Positions 1 through 11,300 of a DNA stretch of 25,549 nt are shown piece after piece. The translations under genes and the position numbers were made by a program. The stretch comes from Haplomitrium mnioides (lineage: Eukaryota; Marchantiophyta; Haplomitriopsida; Calobryales): contig JBNGIS010035816.1 of assembly GCA_049999725.1 (NCBI GenBank), positions 103,631 to 129,179 on the forward strand. Reading direction: 5' to 3'. How positions within the stretch are numbered: the first letter of the stretch is position 1; the number at the start of each line of letters is the position of its first letter. The notes below the pieces were generated by a model. That model had not been told where the DNA came from. It saw only the letters and a program-made list of their open reading frames with translations, and made no database searches.

Positions 1-60
1 GCAGGAACTCCAATGTCTATGCGTGCATGGGCATAGAAGTCCATGCTTGCATGGTTTTAA
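1..60 (+). repeat. Edge of palindromic array in intron of copy A
   Basis: The window opens inside an intron of the plus-strand methyltransferase gene. Two degenerate palindromic units with ATGCGTGCAT and ATGCTTGCAT cores are visible. They match in kind and position the 24-bp array at 21640-22095 in the same intron of copy B. The rest of the array lies outside the window. Confidence 0.7.
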
Positions 61-109
61 CATTTCAATGTTTTCATTTTCTAATGTTTTTGTTTTTATT
101 TTTTTTCAG

Positions 110-1380
110 GGGGACAAAACTTTCAAGCGGCAGCTAGCAAAGAAACTTATTGCAACTTCGAAGGGAAGAAAGAAGTCTGGGGTCGAGGTAGCCCCTGAAG
201 AACAAGACCAGCCTCCAACGTTGGTCTCTTACCCTCCGGCTTTTCTTCTCCACTACCAGAAGGCTAGGGAGTGGAAAGCACAACAACAAATAGGGGTTGC
301 ATCTCTCACAACAGAAAGAGTTGTGAGCGATGAGGAAGAAGATTTGCTATCTTATATGGACGGTCTCAACGTGGCGTTTTACCAAGTCCACGGGGAGGCC
401 AATGCGAGGCAATTGAAGGGCCTTGTGAAACCTTGGTGTTTCACATTGGCTATTGCTGACATTCCTTACGGTTATAACCTATAGGAATGTAAGCATGATG
501 ATTTGGAGCCATTTTCAAAAGATGACATTTTTGACATGGTATCATCTTTTGCAGCAGTAACTACTTCGAAGTTTTGGTCATTTGTAATTATACATTCTTT
601 GTAGCAATTTGGCATCGTGGAGGATGCCATTTCTGAAGTCTGTTGTGCAATTGATTACGGCATCTGGTAAGTTTTTCTTTCATTTTTTTTTGATTTCTTT
701 GTCTTTTATTTCTCTTGCATTTTTGCTACAATATTTCGCATGGTTGTTTATCTTTTTGTAGGGACAAAAGCAATATACATCATTCTGGTTGTCCCAGAAT
801 CGCACATGCCCATGAGTACTAGACGGTGGGCTATTGGTCAAAGGAGGGAAAGAGGAGCATGTGCCATTTCAACTTGCAAGCTTCTTCTACAACCGGACTT
901 CCTCGGCAACCAATGCGGAGTGGTTTTAGTTGTCATGCAGTTTCTGCCAAGCTTAAACATCCAGGAGATGATGCTCCTATGAATATTTATCAGAAACCGC
1001 ATCCTTTGTATAACTTTTTTATTGACCATCTATCAACAGAGCAAGATTGGATCCTTGATCTCTACTCTGGGTATGGCACAGGCCTTGTCTGTGCTCTTAA
1101 GCTGATGCGAAATTGTATCGCCATGGAATATGATAGATGTCACTCTATCTATATTCCTTAGAGGGTTTTGGAGATGGCTTCCTTGCCATCTGATGTGATT
1201 GAGTCACAGATAGTTTTTGCGTACCACAAAGAACATGTTCCTCCTAATACTGCAGGTGCTTCTGGTGACTCTGTAGTGATATCAGGGACTAGAAAGTCTC
1301 GTCAGGATTCTCTACCGGCTGCAAATGCTCAGCCTTTAGATTTAGATGAGACAGTTCCTCCAAAAGAGGAGAGAGTCTGA
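110..1380 (+). pseudogene. DNA amino-methyltransferase (beta type), copy A, 3' half, nonsense-riddled
   Basis: This is the methyltransferase part of a larger gene; upstream exons lie outside the window. The first exon follows a pyrimidine tract and CAG at 107-109. Exons 110-666 and 762-1380 join in frame through a Trp codon split by the intron. Motif IV reads A-D-I-P-Y-G (458-472). After a middle region with SGCPRIAHA and VGYWSKEGKR comes motif I, DLYSGYGTG (1057-1083), then an acidic position (MEYD). The order IV then I is that of beta-class N6-adenine/N4-cytosine methyltransferases. The reading frame is uninterrupted by indels, but nonsense codons lie at 482, 602, 820 and 1159; the homologous positions in copy B read Lys, Gln, Trp and Gln. 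The gene is therefore dead, and its substrate base cannot be told. A C-terminal extension ends at a TGA at 1378-1380. Confidence 0.75.
667..761 (+). other. Spliceosomal intron in copy A
   Basis: A GTAAGT donor follows ATCTG at 666, and a T-rich tract ends in TTTTTGTAG at 761. Removing these 95 bases restores the frame. Copy B has an intron of similar size (101 bp) at the same position, so this is a conserved splice structure and not a chance ORF break. It argues against a bacterial contaminant. Confidence 0.8.
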
Positions 1381-1407
1381 GGACGTCTTTGTACAATTTG
1401 CAACAAT

Positions 1408-1413
1408 AATAAA
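1408..1413 (+). terminator. AATAAA polyadenylation signal of copy A
   Basis: The hexamer AATAAA lies 28 bp after the stop codon, in sequence alignable with copy B, where AATAAA also occurs (20267-20272, minus strand). Its conservation in an otherwise diverging 3' region supports a real cleavage signal. Confidence 0.5.
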
Positions 1414-1619
1414 ATTTATTTTTTCCAAATCTTTTTTTGCAAAAGTTTCATCTTATTGCTCTTTCAATCTACTACAAGTCTTTTCATCAAGATTTGATTT
1501 ATTTTGCCTAAGAATAAGTTGACCCTTTTGATAGTCCAAAAATGGTTTGAACTCAATTTCTAATCTTAGAATAATTTGGAGTCTTTGCACATTGTTTAGT
1601 GTCTTTGCACATTAAGGCT

Positions 1620-1970
1620 TTGTAGTTCTCGTTCGGTTTCCCTGCGAGCTTAAGTTGTACAGTTGTTGTTCAGAGTCCCTGCACCCGTTGGTCAAAGGGT
1701 TCTTGTTCAATGTCTATGCTTGCATAGGCTATAGGGTTCTTCTTTAGACGCTTGGCGTGTTTTGGCTGTAGGATTCTAGTTGAAAGTCCATGCGTGCATG
1801 GCTTCGTTGTTCTTGTTCAGAGTCAAAGCACGCAAAGGATTTAGGATTCTTGTTTGGAGTCTATGCGTGCATAGGCTTTACGGTTCTGGTTTGGAGTCTA
1901 TGCTTGCATAGACTTTGTTGGCTACGATGCTCAAAGTCAGGTTTAAAGTCCTTACCCGCATAGACATTTA
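1620..1970 (+). repeat. 3' tail array of palindromic units, copy A
   Basis: Degenerate units of roughly 40 bp each combine a TTCTTGTTCAGAGT-like stretch with a palindrome such as GTCTATGCTTGCATAGAC (1896-1913), whose 8-bp arms are perfectly complementary. Other units have GTCCATGCGTGCATGGC or heavily mutated versions. The counterpart in copy B is at 19720-20060. The array is downstream of the coding region and of the AATAAA signal. Confidence 0.7.
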
Positions 1971-2306
1971 CGTTTTCTTGTACTTTTTTTCTACCGAAAG
2001 ATATATATTTTATTTCCTTTTTGTTGAATTTAATTTATTCACAATAGTATCAAGTTTTTTTCAAAATATTCGAATAACCAAAATGTTTGTTTTTTAAGTT
2101 TTCTTTCTTAAAAAAATATTTGAAATATAATCTTAATGAAAAATATACATTTTTTGTTCATAAAAATAATTTTTTTTTCGAAAAGAAGATTTTAGTCCTA
2201 AATTTGATGTTTTTGAATGCCAAATCTTTGAAAAAAAAATTTCGACTGCCAAGTGAAACAGGAACTCAGTAGCGGTTCCTGGTTCAAAGTAGCGACTGTT
2301 CTTGAC
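1971..2306 (+). other. AT-rich 3' end of copy A with shared terminal motif
   Basis: This AT-rich stretch can be aligned with 19415-19720 (minus strand) of copy B. It ends in a 29-bp motif at 2278-2306 that begins CCTGGTTCAAAGTAGCG. The same motif recurs at 25239-25267 on the minus strand with three transitions, and as a truncated form at 19415-19435. Beyond it the sequence turns into Ty3-like gag (opposite strand), so this is probably the end of the repeated unit. Confidence 0.55.
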
Positions 2307-2447
2307 TGATGGCGCTTCCCATCCAAGCAACTTGGTGGCAGGCTCTCATTCTACGAGGACACACTACACGTTAGCAATGGCCCTGTCTACCAATGCAACT
2401 CTAGAATGCAAGGACAGCCCTACTGACTCTAGAAAATGTGTGACATG

Positions 2448-3580
2448 ACATACAACAGCGGTATGGCCTTCCTTTTTACAAGAGGTGAAGATTTTTGCGG
2501 GTATTCCCCAACCTTGCTTCTTGGGTTCAAGACATCCGGTCAAAATATGCCATGGTTGCCCGCAATTTCAGCAACCATGATGCGCATGTAGTTAACCTTT
2601 TCTCCCATCAGAATGTCTGGCCTCTGTTGACCCCATCCACCTTGCTAGATCTGCCCAAACACTACAGATCAGCCGATCAAATTTTATGGGGTACTGGTTA
2701 CTTGGTATACATATTCAGATGGCTCCTCCATGATGAATTCTACCTCCTCCCTCACATATTCGGGTGGTTTTTCCATTACATATTGTATTGCTGGTTTTTC
2801 CAAAGGACATTCATGGCTGGTGTGTCGGTAATTCCCATAGTGGACGCACCACACATGGGTCCGGATGGTGCTCACCTTTTTTCTTTCTGCCTTCATTCCT
2901 ACAAAGTGGATAGACAATGCCTCCAACTTGCAATTAATGTTATCAATGGGATCATGGGCATTCTTCTTTTAGCGTTATCCTCCATCGGTGCCTTGCCTGC
3001 ATGACTTTGTGCTTCTGTCCTTCTTGGGCTTCTATCCTGACCAATTTTCCCTTTCTTTTTCTCATTAATCTCCTTTCTCTTGTAATGAATCTTGCTTCAT
3101 TTTTTTCCTTTTGGAGCCTCCTTCATCTAAGTTGTCACTATTTTCTTTGTTTGACTCTGACTCTAATACGGTATTAGTGCTTGAGTTGTTGTCCTTGTTG
3201 TTAGAGGAGGTTTCCAGCCCATATTGCACCTTGGTCTTCTTTCTCGAGCTTGGCACCGCAACCTTGATATAGGAGTGCGCTCTCTCTACTACCTCTTCAA
3301 AGGTTTCAAAGTTGCCCTGCCTTACCCAAGCTCCCACCCTTCTTGGTATCCCTAATATGAACCAAGAGTAGAGCATCCCATTCTTTGGTACTGGTGTGAC
3401 TTGCCTGGCCAGCCTTTGAAACCGCTACAAGAATTTCCACACAGACTCTTTTTTCTTCATCTCAACCCACTTGATCCATATGAGGGCCTCATCATCTCCT
3501 CCTATTTTTTTGAATTCTACCAAGAATAGATATTTGAACAGCTGCCAATTTGTTCTTGTTGGCTTCCGTCAAGCCTAGGT
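2448..3580 (-). pseudogene. Ty3-like retrotransposon Gag with three CCHC knuckles, degenerate
   Basis: Read right to left, the Gag core contains ESVWKFL-stop-RFQRLA, then GMLYSWFILGIPRRVG and FETFEEVVERAHSYI. This is the usual layout of plant Ty3-type capsid proteins. A Ser/Asn/Lys-rich acidic and basic linker follows. Three zinc knuckles of exact C-x2-C-x4-H-x4-C spacing come next: 2807-2848 (second Cys now Tyr), 2532-2573 (all four ligands present but TGA between the first two) and 2448-2489 (first Cys now Phe). The first knuckle is in a different frame from the other two, so at least one indel has occurred. No protease, RT or integrase follows, because copy A of the methyltransferase element lies directly downstream. 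Nucleocapsid function in the ancestor is inferred from family knowledge. Confidence 0.65.
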
Positions 3581-5548
3581 ACCTCTTTAAATGGTGTGTT
3601 CATAGTTCCCACTCCTTTTAGCTCTAATATCACAACCTGCTCACTGTCTATCTTGAAACCTTCTGTTACAACTCACGATGCCTCCATTCGGTGCTATTCT
3701 CAACCTTGCAACCCCACACTCACACACTATAGATAGATTCACCTCCATCGTTTAGAGGGCTTGGATTTCTTACTCCCTAGCTAGGGAGATGGCGCTCTCT
3801 GCCACCGGTAACCCCCACTCTACCTTTATCGCCCCTCTTGTCGTGCGCTCCCCTTTTAAGAGATAGAAGCCTCTCGGCTTGCCTATAACAATCAGGGAAC
3901 CAATCCTCAGAATGTTGAACAAGCATTGCACCACCTCTATGATGTTATACTCAACTAGAGCTGACCCTTTGTGGTTGGCAGAGGGGGTCGTCTCACTAAG
4001 CGATGTAGTTCTCAATTGAAACCTCAGCTTGTTGGGCCTCCTTCATAGGCTAACAACCTACCAATGCTAGGCGTGTGGGTGCAGACGACTAAAGAAGTGG
4101 CACCTCTTGTGAGCATCCCTGTTGCTTGGGCAAATCCACCCCACACTAGAGCTTATTGCTCTCAGTTGGGTCCACATTGCCGGTTAAGGTCCCCTCTTCG
4201 AAGTGCCAAAGCTTGCCTCTGCACACTCACCTAAACCTTCTTGAGCTCTTGCTATTCCTCTCCGCTTTCACTCATTGTGTGTTTTGATCCCTCCTTTGAG
4301 TTCTCTACATGTATAAATCCTCTTCTCCATAGTGACCAATCGCCTTGTGTCAAAGAGTGGTTGAACCTTACACAATTCTAGTTCCGCCAATCCTTCAATC
4401 TCTGACTTTGCTTAAAGGCTTCTGCTAATAACTTCATTAGGGAATCTACAACTTCTGCACTGAGCAATTCAAATCTTGCTCAGATGGTGGTAGGTCCAAT
4501 AACTTTGTGTCGTAATTCTTCTTCGTGGTTGTGTGCTTGATTGTGTTGTGGGTGCCACCAACTTTATCACTTCATTGTGTTCTTCCTTTTTTTATAGCAT
4601 CAATCTTTGAGGTGGCGACATCTATCTTCACCTCTTATGAATGGCGATGGAGTCCCTTGACGGTTCATCTAACATAATTGCTCTGAGAAGAACGGATCGG
4701 CGTGGGCCAAAAAGAATAATCGAACTGGCTCAAAAAGTGATGGCAAGCTTAATAATCGACGGTAGACCTTAATGAGCAATGGTGGATCCAAACAACAATG
4801 GTTTGACGTGATAGTTGACTTCTTTTGATGGGGCGCCGCCCGTCACCATCTTCCAAAGAGATGTTGGACCTTCACGCCAGCACGAAAAAAGAAAACTTTG
4901 TACAGTCAACTTTGAAGCTTGATCACACATAATAGAAATAACAAAACCCCAAAGGAAGAGATCAGATAGAAAGGAAGAACCCTTGCTAGAATCCGATGGA
5001 GTTGGATCAAACTCGATCAATTGGTCTCTATGTCATTGACAACTTCTAGAGAACATTACCTTCTTAATTCTCCATCATTTCCTTTGATTCATGTTATTCC
5101 GAAAGTGCTTTCACCTTGTCTTCTTATCTAGCCATGTGATAGTTTTAACAATTGAGAACCGAGAATGTTGCGTACCACTCTATCTTATCCCTTTTAACTA
5201 GCCTTTGGTTTATCCATTCTGTTTGTGCTCTCTTGTTCTCTTCACTATGACCCTTTTCCCTTGGGTTCGCCTTCACATTTTCTTCCTTATAAGTTCTTCT
5301 GTAAAGTATTTAGAAGCTCCTCTCTTAGTGCAATCGAGCTATGTTATTGGTGACCCTCATCTTGGTTCCTTGAATCATGAATCTAGATTGCATTCTGATG
5401 CCCTGGTTGGTCGTCACCTCCTTTGGTCTTTAATTGGCCTTTTTCTACTCCTTGGGCCAACAAATGCATCTTCAACACTTCAAAGATAGGTCATTTGAAC
5501 TCAGATTGAAAAAATTAGTGGTAGCCTTGTTCTCAACTGGCTGACAAA
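3581..5548. other. Region without a recognisable gene
   Basis: Short minus-strand open stretches occur (3770-4015 and 4769-5020), and a minus-strand stretch near 4375-4480 reads like a Leu/Glu-rich helix. These could be remnants of the leader or N-terminal Gag of the Ty3-like element at 2448-3580. I recognise no conserved motif, LTR or primer binding site here. Confidence 0.4.
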
Positions 5549-5854
5549 TTGTTGTTGTTCTATGGATGAGTTCTATATAGATAGGTTGGAATAAAAGTGA
5601 GTTCTATGAATGAGTTTTATATGGATAAGAAGGAATAATAGTTTTTCAATGGATGAGTTTTATATAGATAGGTTGGAATAATAGTTGTTCTATGAATAGG
5701 TTGGAATAAAAGTTGTTCTATGGATGATTTTTATGTGGATAGGTGGCAATAAGAGCTTTTCAAGGGATGAGTCTTGTATAGATAGGTTGGAATGATATTT
5801 GGTTTTATGGATAAGATTTTTATGGATAGGTTGGAATAAAAGTTGCTCTATAGA
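5549..5854. repeat. 43/46-bp minisatellite, first segment
   Basis: Tandem degenerate copies of a unit built from CTATGGATGAGTTTTATATG, then GATAGGTTGGAATAATAGT, with one or two TGT steps, so units of about 43 or 46 bp alternate. The same array resumes at 6221 after a solo LTR and again at 15406 after a 6.85-kb insertion. Confidence 0.9.
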
Positions 5855-6220
5855 TGTAAAAGAACTCAAAGACCAACTTCCAAATAAGCAATACTTCAAG
5901 ATAACTCTAATAGAGTTACACAACTCAAGGTCAATAAGCAAGCCAAAGCCAAGAGTACTAGCCAAAGCCAAGCAACTAAAGAGCCAAACCGAATTGAGAG
6001 GAACTCCAAAATGAAAAGTGGGGCTAAGAAGCCCTTCTATTTATACAAGAGAAGAGGGTGTCATCCCTCTTTCTTCACTTACAAGTCACTTCTAATTTCA
6101 ACCCTAAAAGTGAATTCAAAGGCAAGTAATCTTATCTCAACCCTAAAAGTGACTCTCTACTACTTCCTTCACTCCTCTATTTTCTTATAAATAGCACAAC
6201 TTTATGCTTGTACTATTACA
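5855..6220 (-). mobile_element. Solo LTR inserted in the minisatellite
   Basis: This 366-bp segment interrupts the minisatellite and is bounded by a perfect 5-bp target duplication, ATAGA (5850-5854 and 6221-6225). Its ends are perfect 5-bp inverted repeats: the minus strand runs TGTAA to TTACA. On the minus strand a TATAAATAG box lies at 6045-6037, about midway along, as expected for an LTR promoter. Upstream of it the 16-bp motif TCACTTTTAGGGTTGA occurs twice (6137-6152 and 6098-6113). No internal coding region remains, so it is best read as the product of LTR-LTR recombination. The start TGTAATAGTACAAGC resembles the Copia LTR start TGTAAAAAGCACAAGC seen at 16117, so a related Copia family is likely. 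Confidence 0.85.
6037..6045 (-). promoter_or_regulatory. TATA box of the solo LTR
   Basis: TATAAATAG on the minus strand, preceded by TTG and followed by AAGGGC, inside the solo LTR. This is a canonical plant TATA context and fixes the LTR's orientation. Confidence 0.65.
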
Positions 6221-8546
6221 ATAGATGAGTTTAATGTAGATAGTTCAGAATAATAGTTCTTTCATGGATGAGTTTTATATAGAGAGATGGGAATAATAGT
6301 TGTTACAGAGATGAGTTTTATATGAAAAGGTTGGAATAAAAGTTGTTCTATGGGTCGATTTCTATGGATTGTTGGGAATAAGTTGTTCTTTGCATGAGTT
6401 TAATGTGAATTGGTTGGAATAATAGTTGTTTGTTATAGATAAGTTTTATATAAATAGGTTTGAATAATAGTTTTCTTATAGATGAGTTTTATGTAGATAG
6501 CTTGAAATAATAGTTGTTGTTCTATTCATGAGTTTTTAAGAGATAAATAGAAATAATAGTTGTTTGTCTATGGATGAGTTATATGGACAAGTTGGAATAA
6601 TAGTTGTTGTTCAATGGATAGGTTGGAACAATAGCTATTTTTCTATGGATAAGTTTTATGTGGTTAGGTGAGAATAATAATTTGTTCAATGGATAAGTTT
6701 TTAATGGATAGATTGGAATAAAAGCTATTCTATGGATGTGTTTTAGATGGATAGATAGGAATAATAGTTTTTCAATGAATGAGTTTTATATGGATTGGTT
6801 GGAATAACAGTTGTTCTATAAATAAGTTTTATATGGATAGGTTGGAATAATAGTTGTTCTATAGATGAGTTTTACATGGAAAGGTTGGAATAATACTTGT
6901 TGTTCTTTGGATGAGTTTTATATAGATAGGTTGTAGTATTAACTGTTAGTCTATAAATGAGTTTTATATGGATAGATTGGGAAAATAATTGTTTTTTGTG
7001 GATGAGTTTTATATAGATAGCTTGAAGTAGAAATTGTTCTATAGCTAAGTTTATAATAAATAGATTGGAATAATAGTTGTTGTTCTATAGATGAGCTTTA
7101 TATGGATAGGTTGAAATAGTATTTGTTGTTTTATGGAAGATATTCATATGAATTGGTTGGAATAGTAGTTGTTGTTTTATGGATGAGTTTTGGATGGATA
7201 GGTTGGAATAATAGTTATTGATTTATCGATAAGTTTTAGATGGATAGGTTGTAATAATAGTTATTTTTCTATGGATGAGTTTCATATTGATAGGTTGGAA
7301 TAATAATTGTTCTATGAATGAGTTTTATAAAGATAGGGTGAAACAATAGTTTTTCTATGGATGAGTTATACATGGATTGGTTGGAAAAATAGTTCTTCTA
7401 TGGATGAGTTTTATATAGATAGATTGGAGAAATAGTTGTTCTATCAATGAGTTTTTTATGGATAGGTTGGGAAAATAGTTTTTCTATGGATGATTTTTTT
7501 ATAGATATGTTGGAATAAAAGTTGTTCTATGGTTGAGTTTTATATGAATAGAGTGGAATAATAGTTGGTCTATCGACGAGTTCTATATGGAAAGGTTAGA
7601 AAATTAGTAGCGGTTCTATGGATGAGTTTTATATGGATAGGTTGGAATGATGGTTGCTTTATGGATGAGTTTTATATGGATAGGTAAGAAGAATAGTTGT
7701 TGTTTTATGGATGAGTTTTATATGAATAGGTATGAATAACAATTTTTATATGAATGAATTTTAAGTGGATACATTGGAATAATAGTTGTTCTCTGGATGA
7801 TTTTTATATGGATAGGTTGGAATAACAGTTGTTCTATGGATAAGTTTTACATGTTTAGGTTTGAATAATAGTTGTTGTTTTATAGATGAGTTTTTTATGG
7901 ATGGATTGAAATAATTGTTTTTTTTTCTATGGATGAGTTTTACATTTTTTGGTTGGAATAATAACTTATTCAAGAGAAAAGTTTTCTTAAGATATGTTGG
8001 TACAAAAGTTTTTCTATGGAGGAGCTTTAAATATGTCGGTTGGAAAAATAGTTATTCCATAAATGAGTTTTATATTTATATGGTTTAATAATAAATATTT
8101 TTCTATAGATAAGTTTTATACAAATAGTTTGGAATAATAGTTGTTGTCTTTAGGATGAGTTTTATATTGATAGGTTGGAATTATAATTTTCTATAAATTA
8201 GTTTTACATAGATATGTTGGAATAATATTTTTTGTTCTATGGATGAGTTTATATGGATAGGTTGGAATAATAGTTATTGTTCTATGGATGAGTTATATAT
8301 GAACAGTTTGGAATAATAGTTGTTCTATAGATGAGTTTTATACGGATAGGTTGGAATAATAGTTGTTGTCTTAAAGATGAGTTTTGTATCAATAGGTTGG
8401 AATGATAGTTGGTTTTCTATGGATGTGTTTTCTATAGATGGGTTAGAATAATAGTTATTATTGTGTGGATGATTTTTCTATGGAAGGTTGTTCTATAGAT
8501 GAGTTTTATATAGATAGGTTGGAATAATAGTTAGTGTTTGTGAGAG
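6221..8546. repeat. 43/46-bp minisatellite, main segment
   Basis: About 50 degenerate copies of the unit described at 5549. Substitutions and small indels are spread throughout, with no protein-coding signal. Short minus-strand ORFs inside simply read the repeat. The segment ends where the 6.85-kb insertion begins. Confidence 0.9.
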
Positions 8547-8560
8547 CACAGTTGTTGACA

Positions 8561-10408
8561 AAAGGTCAGAAAAGCTTGAATGAGTTCTTTTCGTCATAGT
8601 GGAGTAAGAAGGAAATGATAATGTTTCGATTTTGTGTATAATAATTCTAAAACTGTGTATATAAGTGTATATGGAAAATTTTGATATAGTTGGCCAAGGA
8701 GTGAAGGCTTGATTTATAAGGAAGTTGATTTATTTTTAAGAAGAAAAAAAAAGAAAAACAAATAATACTAATCTACTTGTTGAGGGCCAGCCAGCCCCTA
8801 GCTACTTCTATCTAGAGTGTTGGGTGGACAGCTTGCCCAGGAGCCAATTGTATTTTGTTGAAAGACAGCTGCCCTATGCCCTGAACTAGGTCTGTCCATT
8901 GGCAGGTATATGCGGTGGCCTTATACCCCATAGGAGGATGCCTCTTGAAAGAAGGAGAGAGATAGATGGTTGTATACGTATGTAGGTTCACGGGAGGAGA
9001 CTTATGGGATAATTGGCGAGCCTGTCTTCGACAAAAGCGTTGGATTGTATGGGGAGTCTTGGACGGGCCATCGGAGCCAGCGGTTGTTCTGCGGTAAAGG
9101 AAGACCTTTGTGCAAATGTTCTAGCAATGACGAAGATCCTTGCAAGAATATCTGAGAAGGCTCCTACGAAATCTACGTGAAGATCCTTGCGTTGAAGGCC
9201 TCAGAGTTTGTTGCGCACATGACTTTGGCTTCCACCTAAGGGAAATACCCCGTGACGAGGTGTGTTACGCTATAGGTAAAAGCGTTTCAGAGGTGGTCGG
9301 TCACCGAGCGTAGCCGTTACACACTTTGATGCACCGATGACGATGGGAGCTTGAGAACTCGCTCCGCCGCGGAGGTTTGATGATCTTTGCATTTGTACTG
9401 AATAAAAATAGAGGTAGTGAGAAATGATCATACATGTGAAGTAATCTTTTGGTCGTCACTCATTGATGAGCCATGGCGCATCCAAAAAACAGAACAAGTT
9501 GTAGATGGATGATGAGCCACGAAAGTAATAGAAATCGGATTTGAAAAGTACCATTGCATAGACACCTAAATTTCACAGGGGTCTTGTGAAAAATGATCCA
9601 CTCATAGTATGAGGTGAGAAGCGGTGCCTGTCAGGAGATGGAGGTGAACAGAGGGTATGAATATCGATCGAAGCAGGAGTATTTGAATGAGAGGAAGAAA
9701 AAAAACAATTGACATGCAATGTGATGAAGGTCTGCTGCGAAAGAGCTGCGGGGAGGGGCATACGAAGCAAATTCCCTGTGAGAAAATGACTAGCGGATTC
9801 CCTGTTGCAAAGAGGCTATAAATCGAAAGCGAGGAGGCATGTTTGAGGGTCAATCTATGTCAGCCAGCGAATTGAGGTGTTGACACAGAATTCTTCCCAA
9901 CAAGAGCAGCAGTGACACAATTCCGCCTTGGTAAGTGCAAGAGCGTCTCAGGAGCAGCATGAATCCTTCGTTTTGTAAGTATGAGCAGAGTGCATGGATC
10001 TGTGGAGGAGGACGGGATCATGGCGGAAGAAGAGGAGGGAGCAGTGATCGCCATCAAGAAGGTGGACACCACTAAAAATTTGAATTGGGCAAGTGAGAGC
10101 TAGTGGGCCTCATGAGGATGCGAGAATCAAAGCCTAGTGAGGAGAAGGGAGCGCCCACATAAGGCAAAGCGATCAAAGGAGGAAGGGCGGATCTACAAAG
10201 CAGAAATCCGAAGGCACTCAGGAGAGAGAGGGATCGCGAACCGTGCTTGCATAAGCCACACATCAGAAGCACGGATCGGAGACAAGAAGGAGGAGGCGGG
10301 ATCTTTGTAAGAGCGAGCTAGGCCAGGGGGCGGGGGACGCCTCGATCCCGCAAGCATGAGCGCGCTCTGCAAGGGTCCGACCACTTTTGTCGACTCTACA
10401 GGTCTTAG
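8561..10408. other. Non-coding interior of the insertion, left part
   Basis: A moderately GC-rich block at about 8780-9420 is flanked by AT-rich and purine-rich sequence. Short ORFs in several frames (for example 8970-9155 plus and 9602-9853 minus) show no motif I recognise, and their codons are not biased to one frame. A captured gene fragment or old LTR-element leader is possible but not shown. Confidence 0.35.
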
Positions 10409-10565
10409 CGGAAACATGGAGTCTTCTTAGGACTCCGAAAGATTCCACGGAAATGTGGCGTCTCCAGAGCGCTTGAGGGGATTCCACGGATGACGTGGCA
10501 GCTCCATGAGGTCCGAAGGTCTTCACAAAGAGGTGGCGGGCCTCGAAGGATGTAGCGGAAATCAG
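10409..10565. repeat. 39-bp tandem repeat, four units
   Basis: Units begin CGGAAACATGG (10409), CGGAAATGTGG (10448), CGGATGACGTGG (10487) and CAAAGAGGTGG (10525), giving spacings of 39, 39 and 38 bp. Each contains a TCC-to-CCGAAGG-like middle and a TTCCAC-like end. It is GC-rich and, with no frame preserved, not evidently coding. Confidence 0.75.
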
Positions 10566-10658
10566 CCTCCCTAAGTGGAGAACCCGGTTAAGTGGGTTCC
10601 GATTCGTCTTCCAACATGGAGAGCTCACTTAACAGTGATCCATTGAGAGACCTAACCG

Positions 10659-11050
10659 GAGAGCAAAGAGGGATCAGCCAAAAAGGCGATCTATCGCGGG
10701 TCTGACCAAAGGAGAACCAAGGAGTGCAGAAAGGGTGACCTATCGACGATGCGACTAGAGGAGAACCGAGGAAAGCCAAAAGGGTGATGAATTGCAGGTC
10801 TGAGCCAAGGAGAAGCAAGGAGTGCCAAAAGGGAGATGTATCGCAAGTCCGGCCAGACAAAGAGCAAGCAGTATCGAAGAGGTGACCTATCAACGATATG
10901 ACCGAAAGAGCAAGTAAAGGTGACGGGGTGACCTATCGACGATCCAACCATAGGAGAACCGAGGAGTGCTGAAGAGGCAATCTAGCGTAGATCCAACCAG
11001 AGGAAGAGCAAGCAGTGCCGAAAAGAGGATCTATCACCGATCCAGCGAGG
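10659..11050. repeat. About 49-bp tandem repeat, seven to eight units
   Basis: Recurring starts GAGAACC/GAGAAGC or AAGAGCAAG occur at about 10659, 10712, 10761, 10810, 10859, 10905, 10954 and 11003. Each is followed by a GGTGACCTATCGACGATCC-like stretch. Spacing is mostly 49 bp. The overlapping minus-strand ORFs here (rich in Ser, Leu and Phe) arise only because the repeat lacks stops in several frames. Confidence 0.8.
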
Positions 11051-11300
11051 ACGAGTGGGAAAGTTTGACAGGGTATGGCTGTGAATGTGGAAAGTTTGAC
11101 GGAGGATGCGCGGGGTTGGTTCAAGATGCTCCTTGTAGTTCTTATAGCACGCAAGATGACAACTTAGCGAAGGGAGCCTAGGCGTACTGTTCTTATCACA
11201 AGGGGGCTCCGAAACGGCGACATCAGCACAGTTCTTACTCGGCAAGGGAAGGCACGCTTCGGATGATGTGGCATCCGTGGAAGAAAGGAGGAAGTTTGCG

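Noticed and set aside
110-1380. Bacterial restriction-modification gene from contamination
   Set aside because: The gene has conserved GT-AG introns, an AATAAA signal and a second copy among plant retroelements, so it belongs to the eukaryotic genome.
2495-3004. 169-aa plus-strand ORF
   Set aside because: It is antisense to the Ty3-like Gag zinc-knuckle region, whose motif spacing on the minus strand is far more specific.
10588-11245. Several overlapping minus-strand ORFs rich in Ser, Leu and Phe
   Set aside because: They read the 49-bp tandem repeat in multiple frames; no frame is favoured and no domain is visible.
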